Shown: positions 39,601-49,633, counted from the stretch's first letter. The stretch: DNA of 64,000 bases from Ciona intestinalis (GCF_000224145.3 NC_020169.2:2720095-2784094), one strand, 5' to 3'. Numbers and translations: made by a program. Notes: generated by a model from the letters alone, not told the origin.

Positions 39601-41700
39601 ACAAAACTCAAGTCCTTGGGTAGCGCAGATTTTGAATCTGTTTCAGTTATAAAGCTGTTATATGATGGTTGTATGAGCGCTACACTTGGTTGTATGGGCG
39701 CTACACAATAAGTTCCTATACAGTTTTTTCCAAGGGACGCTATATCCGTGTGGTGTATCTTGGACGACTCAGTTCACAAGGTCATTGCAATTGCGCTAAC
39801 CCAGTGGTCACTAATGAATTGTCCAAGTTATCAGCTATACATACATAAAATTAAAAAAAAAACATAAACAAATAATCACCCACAAAGTAACATACATGGT
39901 AGCTTGTAAGCTGGCACGAGGTGTATGAACCCCCGTGTTATAACGACTGTCGTTTTACGACTATGTGAGGATAAAGATAGAAAGTTACATTCAATTTAGT
40001 ATAGGTGTTTTATGCAATATATAAACTTATTTGAAAGCCAGTACAAACGACTTACCTGATAAAATCTGCTCCGTAATAGACGATAGAAAAGAGTTTCCAA
40101 ACTCCAAAATGTTGACAACATACCAATTCATCTTTAAATCACTATCCGTGTTATCCAGACACCGCAATCTAATGACGTCAGCCCAGAGTTGTATGATGTC
40201 ACCAACCTTATACGTCATCAGAGGAGCGTCAAATATTGCGGCAACCTTTCTTCGAAATTTCCCTGTCCGTATTTGAACTATTGGCGGGGGACAACTTGGG
40301 TCAATGGGAACGCATGTTGGAACGTTTGCAGTTTGCTCGGAAGATTGCTTGTATCAGGGAGAAACATATATATATCATAAATATATTGACTACTTACTGC
40401 AAAATACAGTATTTTTATCAATACGACTGCGTCAACGTTTCTCCTATGACCACAACTATGGTTAAAACCCCGACGGGGATTTCCCCTTAGCGGTAAAACA
40501 AATTTTACCAAAATTCATTATAAAAACCGTATCTTCACGACTCCCATGGCATAGACTGTTGTTAATTGTTTAAAACAGATCAGGATATTTGGACATTGTA
40601 TGATAAAAGTGTCTTCCGCCACAGCTGTATTCTATGATGAATTGGTGAATACCTGTTTGGTAAGATTAGCGGTGGTCAAATACAGCCCGCGCGCTGTGAA
40701 AACGTGAGAAAACTCTGTAGCACAGAACGAATTCAAGCTGTCGTCATTTACAACAGAACTCGAATCCTGAAAAAAATTTAAAATGTTTTTACCCAACCAT
40801 AAAAAAATGTAAGTGTTAAAACGATGTAATAGTTTAGGCCCTACCGTATCGTCGTTAGCTGTTTTGCTATCCCCTTTCCAATCGTTTAAATATTTTGCTA
40901 GGGCTTTGGAACTGTATTCAAAACAGTTTCTTCTGTTATTTGAGTTAAATACAATAGAATACTCTTGTATGGTGGTATAGCTGTCTCCATTAGGTTTCTG
41001 CTCGGCAACTTTTAGCAGCAAATTTACAGCGTCCAGAGAAGCGTCTGTGTGCACTAGTTTGCTAAACATTAGCACCAGAAATTTGGACTTTAATCCGACT
41101 TCTGTAGACCCTTGATTAAAAACTGAAATTTGCTCTTTAAGGGTTAATCTAGCTGTTACTGGCGCTGTAGTTGTTTCAACAATTTCTGGCATAGTTGTCG
41201 TTTGGATTGGTGCTGTAGTCTGCACAGCAGTATCTTCTAAATGTAAAGTCACCGATATAGGCGAACCTGTACTTTGCGCTTTGATGCCTATACTGCGCGA
41301 TGTAACGTGGTCAAATCGGTACTCGAATGAGCCAGAGTTGCCCAAAACGCCAATATTTCTCTCCCGCCATTCCCACAACGTTCCTGCTCCGCCGTCCGTT
41401 GTTGCGCTAAACTTTATGAGTTGGTTTGTAAAGGGAATTTTTTTGGTTATTGCTAAAACTTGGTTATCTGCTGTATTCACAAATTGAACCAAGGCAAGCT
41501 GAACGTCGTTTTCGTTTCGTATCGTCACATCTAAATGCTTTATGTCTGCAGCATCTGTATGGTTTACAAATTTATTAAAAGTTTAAAAAATACAAACGGA
41601 GCTAAACTGAAAATAGAATACACGGTTAATGAGTTGTGTATTACCTGTTATGTAGATTAAATTCAGAAAAAACAAGAGCAGGGTTGGAAGCAGGATCATT
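24605..41700 (-). CDS. Polycystin-1-like receptor-channel (PKD1/REJ family)
   Basis: About 20 exons: 41700-41646, 41545-40845, 40766-40653, 40347-40056, 39637-39440, 39314-39132, 38593-38249, 37724-37552, 37178-36955, ~36638-36402, 36183-36022, 35690-35574, 35511-34205, 33561-33394, 33131-32971, 32652-32360, 32241-32007, 31636-31415, 31210-24803 and 24739-24605. Phases agree except around the 37178/36638 pair. About 3,900 residues. Order: signal peptide (exon 1); PKD-like fold (exon 2); long REJ-type extracellular region; GAIN domain with GPS motif (33561 exon: C-W-W-C, then CQCQLS); TM1 (33131 exon); PLAT domain (32652 and 32241 exons); TM2-TM3 (31636 exon, RVQRTACC); a huge repetitive cytosolic loop; TM4-TM5; the polycystin/TOP extracellular domain; and six channel segments with the pore-like FSLMAGMD. 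The protein likely acts as a cell-surface or ciliary receptor/channel subunit. The loop is frame-disrupted as assembled (see repeat entry). PKD1L or PKDREJ-type orthology is unresolved. Confidence 0.88.
27320..30990 (-). repeat. Tandem 426-bp coding repeat in polycystin loop, about 9 units
   Basis: A marker word (GGCTTAAAAGCC or close) recurs at 27329, 27757, 28185, 28610, 29036, 29459, 29885, 30311 and 30737. Spacing is 426 in four of the eight intervals, with 423, 425, 428 and 428 among the 3' units. Each unit encodes about 142 acidic, Ser-rich residues including FTEIRD, KVDNYIESENWEPSEHSS, DDISISDIEMN and SENSERKFSSDGF. Two shorter, more diverged units (KVDNY...SEHSSNQDAISISDIE) follow at 27000-27300, probably the ancestral form. 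Indels relative to the unit consensus: -1 near 29332, -2 near 29208, -1 near 28285, +1 near 27870, 27848, 27437 and 27350, and -1 near 27322. They leave the 5' units and the channel domain in different frames. Confidence 0.9.
35740..35975 (+). repeat. SINE copy, body plus tail
   Basis: AACAGCAATTGCTCCAACTC, GTGGTCACTAATAAGTTGTC, an A-rich spacer and the tail GCACGAGGTGTATGAACACC. The tRNA-like head is missing. It lies in a polycystin intron, opposite to the gene. Confidence 0.75.
36830..36910 (+). repeat. SINE 3' fragment
   Basis: Tail module only (GAGGTGTGTGAAACAGAAGT, then GTTATAATGACTGTCATTG). Intron of the polycystin gene. Confidence 0.6.
37755..37838 (+). repeat. SINE 3' fragment
   Basis: Tail module (GAAACAGAACACCTGTGTTT, ACGACTGTCGTTTTCC, CGAGGATAAAGTAAGTTAC). 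Intron of the polycystin gene. Confidence 0.65.
38040..38100. mobile_element. MITE fragment
   Basis: Only the orientation A left interior is kept: CCTTTTCATTCTATTTTCTC followed by TTTGGTAGTAAACAAAGAAC. It is flanked by a short direct duplication of TTTTAAGGAATTAAAACC. Confidence 0.7.
38781..38965 (+). repeat. SINE with best-preserved tRNA-like head
   Basis: GGCATAGTGGTTAGCGCGCC (box A) and GGGTTCAAGGCTAGACGC (box B) are both present about 35 nt apart, then the body GGCAATTGCTCCAACCCAGT. This is an RNA polymerase III promoter layout. It does not fold as a complete tRNA, so I call a SINE and not a tRNA gene. Confidence 0.85.
39713..39779 (+). repeat. 67-bp copy of an MFS transporter exon fragment
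   Basis: Identical except for one base to 48065-48131 in the last exon of the first MFS gene (it includes CCAAGGGACGCTATATCCGT). It lies in a polycystin intron and is joined directly to a SINE body starting at 39780. The second MFS gene is clearly different here, so the source is the first. Confidence 0.9.
39780..39990 (+). repeat. SINE body and tail joined to exon fragment
   Basis: Starts at TCATTGCAATTGCGCTAACC and continues through GTGGTCACTAATGAATTGTC to GAGGTGTATGAACCCCCGTG. The tRNA-derived head is absent, its place taken by the MFS exon fragment. Confidence 0.75.
40505..40630. mobile_element. MITE fragment (orientation A, right part)
   Basis: AAACCGTATCTTCACGACTC, TTGTTAATTGTTTAAAACAG and a decayed right end. 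Intron of the polycystin gene. Confidence 0.7.
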
Positions 41701-41868
41701 TTCAACTAATTCGTCAAGTACAAATGTGCTGATATAGCACATGTGGAATTTTAAAGTGGAATTGTTTCGTAATAATGGACATTATTGTGTAACAAGAATG
41801 TGCAATACAAGTAAAGGCTAAATTTATTTCGATTTTTTAAATAGTCTGGCACACACCAACTTTACAAT
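41701..41868. promoter_or_regulatory. Probable bidirectional promoter
   Basis: Only 168 bp separate the polycystin start codon (minus strand, 41700) from the start codon of the armadillo-like gene (plus strand, 41869). Both 5' UTRs and core promoters must share this stretch unless untranslated exons lie further away. No TATA box or named site is claimed. Confidence 0.5.
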
Positions 41869-42609
41869 ATGTTTAATTCATTTGCAAGGCGAATCTCGCG
41901 TCGGATCGGCAATGTTCTAAAGTTTCTCTCCCCAGAAGAAGTCGACGATACTCTGCTTGACCGTGAGAAGAACTTATATAAACGTGATATTATTCGGGCT
42001 GCAAGGAGTATTGAAATGTATGAAAACGATCTGGTATCGCCGTCCGCGCTTGCTGACGCTATAAGTATGATTGGATATTTGGCTTACACTGGTGGCCCTC
42101 CTGCAAATAAGTGCGCCGGGGCGTACATACCGAAGTTTGCCGAACTGTTAGCGAAGTCAGAGATAAAAAGCGAATTGAAATTTGCTGTGCTGAAATCTCT
42201 GTGTACGATTTGCATGAACCACGCAGATCACCAAAACATTTGCTTTCAAGAGGGACTTCTTCGTATTGTGAACGATATTGCTGCGAATACGACAGACGCA
42301 CTTCAAATGTGGGCGATTTATTGCCTGTTTAGTCTTGTGTTGGATAACATACGAAGTCTGCAAGCACTCAAAGCGATGGAAACAAGTCATATTTTCATGG
42401 CAGTGGAAAATAACTGGTCTGGCTTTCGCCATAACTACGCTGATATGCTGCTCAAACTAACAGGCTTGAAACCCGTACGGTCGAAAAAGGTTGAGAAAAC
42501 TGAACAAAACAACCCGTATTTAAAAGTCGAAAGTAAAAAGAAACGAAAAACAAAGGAAAATCATCACGCTGTACACGAATCCGAGCTGCCGAAAATATCC
42601 GAAACGTAG
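41869..42609 (+). CDS. Armadillo-like helical repeat protein (ARMH2-like)
   Basis: Intronless, 246 residues. A basic N-terminus (MFNSFARRISRRIG) is followed by helical repeats across residues 35-200. These include LAYTGGPPANKC and AVLKSLCTICMNHADHQN, and a W..NYADMLLKLTGL end that I associate with the small ARMH2/C6orf229-type armadillo-like proteins (memory, moderate). The last 50 residues are a Lys/Glu-rich disordered tail. No signal peptide or membrane segment. Molecular role unknown. It is divergent from the polycystin gene with 168 bp between start codons, so co-expression is plausible. Lack of introns in an intron-rich region could mean an old retrocopy or simple intron loss. Confidence 0.7.
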   Translation: MFNSFARRISRRIGNVLKFLSPEEVDDTLLDREKNLYKRDIIRAARSIEMYENDLVSPSALADAISMIGYLAYTGGPPANKCAGAYIPKFAELLAKSEIKSELKFAVLKSLCTICMNHADHQNICFQEGLLRIVNDIAANTTDALQMWAIYCLFSLVLDNIRSLQALKAMETSHIFMAVENNWSGFRHNYADMLLKLTGLKPVRSKKVEKTEQNNPYLKVESKKKRKTKENHHAVHESELPKISET

Positions 42610-43128
42610 CGAAAGTTTTGAACCAGAATTTGATTGGACAAATAGGCTTATTGCCTTCGTAACACGTGTACAGTTCAAAATGTTTGTTGTTCATTCAGTT
42701 ATTGTCGTTACGCATCAGCAAACATAGACACGTTTATATGTATAGCTCAGTGGGCTTGAGGCAATGTTTCAGCGAGCTGAAGTTATAGCTGTAACAACTG
42801 CTTTGAAATAATTATCGAGTCATTTAGGCAATACTGTAGCAATGTGTTGTATTTAGTACAGTCATGGTACTTGAAACGTTCGAGTGTGGACCAGTTTGAT
42901 GTACCATATTGCGTTTAATGAATAATTTTGATCTAGCGTCTGCGGTTTTGAACAGAAAGTTAGTTTACGGCTACGGTAACAGCGGAAAACATTTGCAGTA
43001 CTGAAACAGAATATATGTATTATATAAAAAGAGCACTACAGTGCAGTAGTAGACTGCGGCAACAATTAAAAGTTTAAAGCTTATCTCATAACATAGCAAG
43101 TCGCCAATAACACATTAGAAGCTTATAA
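42610..43128. other. Intergenic region
   Basis: 3' flank of the armadillo-like gene and 5' flank of the first MFS gene. I see no repeat copy or exon. Confidence 0.4.
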
Positions 43129-46100
43129 ATGCCAAACGGTAAGTGGTTTATAGTGTACTGTAGTTGAGTAGTTCACAGTACAAAGTCATTTAAGTAGTGT
43201 AAACCTACTACAACTTGGCGTTTTGTGATACTAATGTACTGGAGCATTACTTATCTTAATTTATAGTGGAAACTGTACGGTATAAGAGTGGGAAAATATG
43301 AGACTTTTTATTTCCCTTTCTCGTCCCTTTTGATAGTAAACAAAAAATATTAACAGAACTATAAAACTGTAGACCCGTGTAACTCTAAAATGGGGTTATT
43401 AATAGTTGAAACAGCATTAGAAAACATCGGGTTTAGGTGCTAACAATATACTCCTACAGTGTATACATACACTGCGGGCCGTGTACAATTAATTCCGGTA
43501 TATTGGTCTGACGTAACAATATCCGTCTCAAAACCTTTGCATACCGTTTGCACTAGATTTCCGGTACGTTAAACTGAACGATGACGACACTGAAGATTAT
43601 ATTGAAGAAAAATCAACCGATTCACTGTTGGATAATGCGGAAGGGGGCGTAACAAAGGGAATCACTAAAACAGCGAAAAAATCGTCGATATGGACGTTCA
43701 TGTTACTAGGAATTATTACTTTGTCTCGAACTACTGGGGTAAGTTAAGTATATTAGGATAGAGAAAATAAGGATACTTATAGGTATAGTAGGATGGGGGA
43801 AGATGGGACACCCATTTATTCTATTTTCTCGTCCCATTTGGTAGTAAACACAAACTGTATCCCCATAATTCTTATATACCGTTGTTAATTGTTTAAAGCA
43901 CGATTCAGGATATGGAAATTGTGTGCTAAATAGACATATACATATATGTATGTTTGTTTATTCCCAACATATTTACATCTTAAAGGGCCTAAACACACCC
44001 CACGTCACTTTTATTTTTTATGGTAAATTCATAAAGCGACCGTTTTATTGATTCCAAAAATACTTTGCTTATTAAAATTGGTCCAGTATAGGCGGAGATA
44101 TTCGTCCTCAAACAGTGATCTCTAGCGCTATCTTTTTTTTACTACGAGCTCCGTGATTGTGACATAGGAACGTACTAGTCACGTGACTGATTCATTCGTA
44201 AAAGCGAAACCTGCGTTTTTTTTGTGCTTTTTTGCGTTTTTTTTGTTCTCTCGTTTTTCGCTGAAAACACTGCCTCTCGCCTTTCTGAATGAGAGCGGCC
44301 ACGCTTCAACAATTTTGTCACGTGGGTAGTACACTTCTCAATTTTTTTCGCCACGCAACTTTCAAATCAGTTTTTTGAATTTCACGGTGTTTGAGCTGGA
44401 ATATCTTTGGTTATACAGAACCGATTAAAACAAGTAAGGTGTCGTTGGAATTAGAAAAACACACTCTATCGATTAAAGCGAAGTACATTTGGGGTGTGTT
44501 TAGGCCCTTTAATAGTTGATATCCTAAGTTGGTGTAACATAGGACATATTTTTATTCTACCCCCTCGGCCCATTTGGTGGTAAACAAAGAACTTTCAATG
44601 TATTATAAAACTGTATATATCGCAGGGGTTATTTATATCTATTCTTGGTCCTACATTACTTACGTTGGCAAATAACGTTGGTTCTAGTGTTGGTGAAATT
44701 TCATTTGTCTTTAGTGGTCGATCGTTTGGTGGTTTGGCTGGTGGAATGGTCACTGGGTACATAATGAGACAAGTTAATAACATGCTAAGTTTTGGTGAGA
44801 GTTTGGGGTCTGGTAAAGTATGGCCGTAGCCCAAAGTGTTACTTCAATAACCTTACAATTTGCCCCGTAGCACAGTTGCCAGTTGGTTAGCGCGCCCGCC
44901 TCTAACCCAGCAGAGGTAATGGGTTCAAGGCTCGTCGCTGCTACCATTGTGGGCGAATAAGTCATTGGACACTTAACAGCAATTTTTCCAACCTAGTGGT
45001 CACTAAACGGTTGTCTAAATTGTGAGGCATACATAAAAAACATTAAAAATCTCCCAAAAGTAATAACCCACAAAATTACATATACGTGATAACTCGTGAA
45101 CGAGCACGAGGTGTATCAAGCAGAATCCGCGTTATAACGACAGTCGATGGTAAAAGGGCTACAGTCATTCATTCACTTTCTTGTAAGACATGTTTAGAAC
45201 CAAAACTGAGTTAAATTTTAATTACTTACATTTTCCACTCTACAGGCTTGGCCCATTTTCTACTTGCAGTAGTTATGTTGCTAACACCCCTAGTCAGTGA
45301 CTTGTGGATTTTAATTACGTTCACTATGGTTGGGGCGGTGGGGTTCGGTTTTCTAGATGCAGGTATTCAATCCCGGTGAACTTGTTCATTTATTTGGCAT
45401 TATTTTTACATAATACTTTTCTACTTTTATACGTGTATATTCGATTGGGATAAGATGCCTTATACTTTTATGTTTGCTTTATCGGCACTTTTAAACCGTT
45501 ATTAATTCTTTGAAACAAGATTAAGAAATATTTAGTATTATTATGTGGAAAAGTATTCATCTTACGCCAAAGTATAGTAGGGAGGAGGGGAAGATGGGTC
45601 ACCTTTTTATTCAAATTTCTCATCCCATTGGGTAGTAAACAAAAAACAATCAAAAAATTATAAAACTGTGTTCTCGCGACTTCTATATGGACTGTTGTTT
45701 GTTGTTTAAAAAACGATCAGGATATTAAGATATTATGTTCTAGACATGTCGCATCTCCCCCTATACCCTACTATATATACAATAGTAAGCCGTACTTTTT
45801 AATTTAAATAAACCAAAATTATTCGGCACAGGTATGCAAGCTCTTATACTTCAAACATGGGGAGCCAAATCTTCACAAGGATTGATAGCTTATTATCATT
45901 TTACCTTTGTTATTGGAGCTTTCTTTGCCCCGCTGTTAGGTTAGTATTTAACAGCATTTAACAGTATATACGAATAAAAATACGCATATTAAAGTGGGGT
46001 AAAATGGGACATATTTTTTTTCGTTTTCTATTCCTTTTTGGTAGGAAACAAAAAATCTTTACAAAAATTTATATTCGTAGTCCCGCGACTCTGAAAAAGC

Positions 46101-48322
46101 GTTGTTAATTGTTTAAAACACGATCACGAAATATATGGTATAGTAGGGTGGGAGAAATGGGTCACCTTTTTATTTTATTTTCTTGTCCCATTTAGTAGTA
46201 AACAAAGAACTTTCAAAAATTACGAAAACCGTACCATTACGACTTGCATAAACCGTTGTTTATTGTTTAAAACACGATCAGGATATTCGGATATCATGTG
46301 CTAAAAGTGTCCCATCTTACCCCACAGTACTATATATTGCCAATGCTACAATAACCTACCCCACCTTGTACAATACTATAACGCTAACCTACTGGAGTTA
46401 GTACATTCTATGATTAAACAGCAACCCAAAATGTGAAATGCGTATTACAAAATAAATTTATTACTTTAAGCTGAACATTATTTGGTGGAAGAAGACAACC
46501 AAAGCACTTGTCCGAATAACAGAACTAATATACAAGCTTTAAATATTACGAATGGAGTAACACAATCATTTTTGAACCAAACGGATCAGGTAAATTAAAC
46601 TAAATTATATACTTATTACTTTTACCAACAGCGAAATACCGATTATATCGTATGTGCCCCACGTCGTCTATATTTAATATCAAAAGTTTTTTATAATGTA
46701 TTTATATAAAACTCCCACTGTATCTTTACACGTAACGTTTGCCTACAGTTTACATATATATTTATTACAAAAAAATGCATCAATTCAAACTTGATTGATT
46801 TTAAAGTGATAAATTATACTACCAAACTAACATCAGGTTTTATATATGATGTCAACTAAATACTCGTGCAACTCTAGTAATTTGCGTCTATTTATGCTAT
46901 GGGGTAAGGCGGATACCGTTTGATTCGAACCTAAATCTCCTGATCGTTTTTGAACAGGTAAAAACGCTCTATTTTGTTGCGTGCCTGCGATCATTTAACT
47001 CTGTAGATATTCTTTGTTTACTACCAACTGGGACGTAAAATAAGAATGAAAACGTGTCCTATCTTACCCCACTCTACTATACGTATTTCATGTTTCCGTA
47101 TATATTGTTAAATGCTGTTCAATGCTTACCTAACAACGGGACAAAAAGGCTCCGTTAGCTAAAGGTAAAGTGTTAAGTTATCAATCCTCCTGAGGACTTG
47201 CCTCCCCAGGTTTATATCTTACCCTAAACTATCTGTATTAGGTTGGAGTCACCACCACGTCTTTACCAAAAGACGATAATCCAATCATGTGGGCTTACCT
47301 TATAATATCAGTGTTTATGTTCGTGGTCGGCGTCCTCTTTCTTGTACTCGGATGTTTTGGGATCGAATCCCGCGTCCGCTCCTCAAAGACAGAGGTTGTG
47401 GAGACGAGAAAAGAAGATAAACTGAAAGATGTCGCACTTCTCTTCTTTTTGGTGACTTCTTATTACTTCTTCTGCGTGGCAGGGGAGTCGATATACAACA
47501 GCTACATTTACTCAGCGACCGTGTGCTCTGAATTAAAGTTTTCTGTAAGTAAAAGTTTGGAAAAGATTACCAGTATAAAAATAATTGTTGTGCGAATAGT
47601 TATGTATAGTAGGTTGGCGTAAAATGGTTCATGTTTTTATTCTCGTTTATTGCCCTACTTGGTAGTAGACAAAGAATGTTTACAGAACTGTATAACCGTT
47701 TCCTCATGAAAAGAACTGTCCCAAAAAGAGCGTTGATAACTGTTAAAAACATTCTATTTTACCCTACAGTACTACATATGAGACGCCATATTTCGCGCTC
47801 TTTTAGTATTTTCAAGCAACGCATAAGCTCATAACGTTTTACTTGTAGTTTTAAGCCATCGCCTCCTTTCAGGTCACTGCAGCCACTGGAATGAATACAA
47901 TGTTTTGGGTTGGTTTTGCTGCGGGCCGTTTTTGTGGCGTGGCGATTGCAAATTATTTCACACCGTTTCAAATTATAACAGCCGACCTTTTTGGGGTGAC
48001 TCTCTCAATGGTTGTCGTCTGCCTGTTCGGAGAAAACGTTGCTGCGATTACATGGGTAGTCACATTCCTATACAGTTTTTTCCAAGGGACGCTATATCCG
48101 TGTGGTGTATCTTGGACGTCTCAGTTCACAAATATGTCCGGGAATTATATATTTATTTTTACCATAGGCCAAACTGTAGGCAATATTATACTACTTCCAA
48201 TAGCCGGTCAAATGTTTGACGCACATCCCTTCAGTGTTTTAAATTTGGTCTTAATTTGCTCAGTGGCAAACGCGTTATCTTTTATGGGAATGGTAGCCGA
48301 GCGTAAGTATTCTGCCAAATAA
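43129..48322 (+). CDS. MFS transporter 1 (MFSD4/NaGLT1-like)
   Basis: Eight exons: 43129-43138, 43557-43738, 44626-44794, 45246-45362, 45832-45939, 46471-46589, 47242-47544 and 47873-48322. They give 485 residues. Predicted 12-helix major facilitator permease of the MFSD4A/MFSD4B type (MFSD4B = Na-dependent glucose transporter 1), so a sugar or other small solute is the likely cargo; the substrate is not provable here. The N-terminal cytosolic segment is acidic. TM2 onward reads GPTLLTLANNVGSSVGE and GRSFGGLAGG, the family's loop 2-3 signature. The 46471 exon encodes a Cys-containing extracellular loop rich in Asn-X-Thr sites. The 10-nt first coding exon (ATGCCAAACG, then GTAAGT) was chosen because the downstream neighbour has one of identical length and phase. 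Introns carry many MITEs. Confidence 0.85.
43276..43462. mobile_element. Palindromic MITE copy (orientation A), diverged
   Basis: AAGAGTGGGAAAATATGAGA at the left, the interior TTTGATAGTAAACAAAAAAT and a decayed right end (TATACTCCTACAGTGTATAC). Intron 1 of MFS gene 1. Confidence 0.65.
43786..43940. mobile_element. Palindromic MITE copy (orientation A), right end lost
   Basis: AGTAGGATGGGGGAAGATGG, TCTCGTCCCATTTGGTAGTA and TTGTTAATTGTTTAAAGCAC, then interrupted before the right inverted repeat. The TTAA-bounded element follows about 40 bp later. Confidence 0.8.
43980..44512. mobile_element. TTAA-flanked MITE with about 22-bp terminal inverted repeats
   Basis: TTAAAGGGCCTAAACACACC at the left and GGTGTGTTTAGGCCCTTTAA at the right, 533 bp apart, with TTAA at both outer edges. 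The interior has no open frame. The target site and structure fit a piggyBac-type non-autonomous element, a different family from the one at 12350. It is in intron 2 of MFS gene 1. Confidence 0.85.
44525..44622. mobile_element. MITE fragment (orientation A, left half)
   Basis: CATAGGACATATTTTTATTC and CCATTTGGTGGTAAACAAAG, ending at the acceptor of the 44626 exon, so the element's sequence supplies part of the intron's 3' end. Confidence 0.7.
44862..45180 (+). repeat. Full-length SINE copy
   Basis: Head with box A (GTTGGTTAGCGCGCCCGCC) and box B (GGGTTCAAGGCTCGTCGC), the body CAATTTTTCCAACCTAGTGG and the tail CACGAGGTGTATCAAGCAGA. Intron of MFS gene 1, same strand. Confidence 0.85.
45572..45778. 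mobile_element. Palindromic MITE copy (orientation A)
   Basis: AGGAGGGGAAGATGGGTCAC at the left; ATGTCGCATCTCCCCCTATA at the right. Both ends recognisable. Confidence 0.85.
45990..46338. mobile_element. Two adjacent palindromic MITE copies (orientation A)
   Basis: A right-truncated copy (45990-46130, TGGGGTAAAATGGGACATAT at its left) abuts a complete copy (46133-46338, left AGGGTGGGAGAAATGGGTCA, right TCCCATCTTACCCCACAGTA). Confidence 0.85.
46895..47092. mobile_element. Palindromic MITE copy (orientation B), diverged
   Basis: Right end GTGTCCTATCTTACCCCACT with the interior CTTTGTTTACTACCAACTGG. The left end is decayed (TATGGGGTAAGGCGGATACC). Confidence 0.75.
47605..47775. mobile_element. 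Palindromic MITE copy (orientation A), diverged
   Basis: TAGGTTGGCGTAAAATGGTT at the left, TTGGTAGTAGACAAAGAATG inside, TTTTACCCTACAGTACTACA at the right. Last intron of MFS gene 1. Confidence 0.75.
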
Positions 48323-48344
48323 ACTTAAATGAGTGTAAATGATA

Positions 48345-48625
48345 CTTGCTTATTCTTCGCGTGGGCGGAAAGCGACAGCCGAAATAACACGGGTGTTCTG
48401 TTCATATACACGAGTTACCACGAATGTAACATTGTGGGTGATCCCTTTTTCTGTATGTGAGACAATTTAGACACCCCATTAGTGACCACTGTGTTGAAGC
48501 AATTGCAGTTAAATGTCTTGTCTATATGGACACATATGCAACAATTAACGGTGGCAGCGACGAGCCATAAATCCTTAACCTATTGGTTAAAGGCAGGCGT
48601 GTCAACCACTTTGCCACAAAATATA
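48345..48625 (-). repeat. Full-length SINE copy, reverse orientation
   Basis: Reverse complement of tail (CGGGTGTTCTGTTCATATAC), body (CATTAGTGACCACTGTGTTG) and head (AGCGACGAGCCATAAATCC). Immediately 3' of MFS gene 1. Confidence 0.8.
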
Positions 48626-49068
48626 ACAAAACCACAGACCAAACATTGTTACTTAGCGTCCCAGTAATAAAATATAACAGGTTAATCTACAACGCGTATA
48701 CTTGCCAAGCTCGGCTACAAAACGCATGTTAAGATGTAATTCAATATATAGTATAGTAGTATATGCACTATCTATACTATAGTGTTTAGGTGCATTACTA
48801 ATTTACCTAACCCATAACGTATAAACACATGATTTTTAAGACGTCAGCGGCAGGAAATAGTTGTAACTCGAATCTAAGGGTAATGCAAAGTTTTTTTATA
48901 TAGGCCTAAAGCGTGCAATCCTTTCAAAGCAGTATCGTTTGTTCGAACAAAGAAACGTATACTAGATAGTGGCACATATGATTTATAATTATTTTGGAAT
49001 AACATTGTTTGTTAGGCGTAATAACATTGTTTGTTAGGCAACTTAAACTTCGTCTCGATTGATTCGAT
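48626..49068. other. Intergenic region between the MFS duplicates
   Basis: No exon is visible. A short AT-rich hairpin-like stretch (CTATCTATACTATAG) lies at 48768-48782. The 5' end of MFS gene 2 follows after two MITEs. Confidence 0.4.
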
Positions 49069-49069
49069 T

Positions 49070-49412
49070 GTATAGTTCTGTGGGGGAAGATGGGACACAA
49101 ATATCCTGATAGAGTTTTAAACAATTAACAACTGTTTATGGGAGTCGTGCTGAGGATACGGTAATATTACTCTTTGAATGTTCTTTGTTTACTACCAAAT
49201 GAGAAGAATAAATATAGTAGGTTGGGGGAAGATGGGACACCTTTGACAGACGATATTTGAATATCCTGATCGAGTTTTAAACAATTAACAGCGGCCTATA
49301 GGAGTCGTGAAGATACGGTTTAATAATTCGTTGAATTCTTTTTGTTTACTACCAAATGGGCGGAGAAAATAAAATAAAAAGGTGTCCCATCTTCCCCCAC
49401 CTAACTATAGAA
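49070..49412. mobile_element. Two adjacent palindromic MITE copies (orientation B)
   Basis: The first (49070-49212) lacks its right end. The second (49213-49412) is complete, from AGGTTGGGGGAAGATGGGAC to GTGTCCCATCTTCCCCCACC. They lie 220-560 bp upstream of the MFS gene 2 start, in its probable promoter region. Confidence 0.85.
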
Positions 49413-49633
49413 TTAAAAATGTCCCATCTTTTCTCACCCTACTATATATGTGTTTTAACAACCGTTGTTTTACCGTTACTACCTGTCTTTTCGCTTTTGT
49501 AAACTCTGTATCGTGACCAAGAGACGAATCAATTTCATTTGAATAAGAGAACGAACAATATTTGCAAAACGCCGCAATGCAGCACCAGCCGTTAGTCAAT
49601 AATTACCGAGAGAACAGACACGAATCAGTTAAC

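Noticed and set aside
41546..41645. v-Themis-like gene in intron 1 of the polycystin gene
   Set aside because: The intron is only about 100 bp and has no coding capacity, so the known Themis arrangement is not present.
47631..47834. 67-residue plus-strand open frame with a basic C-terminus
   Set aside because: It is made largely of a MITE copy inside an MFS intron.
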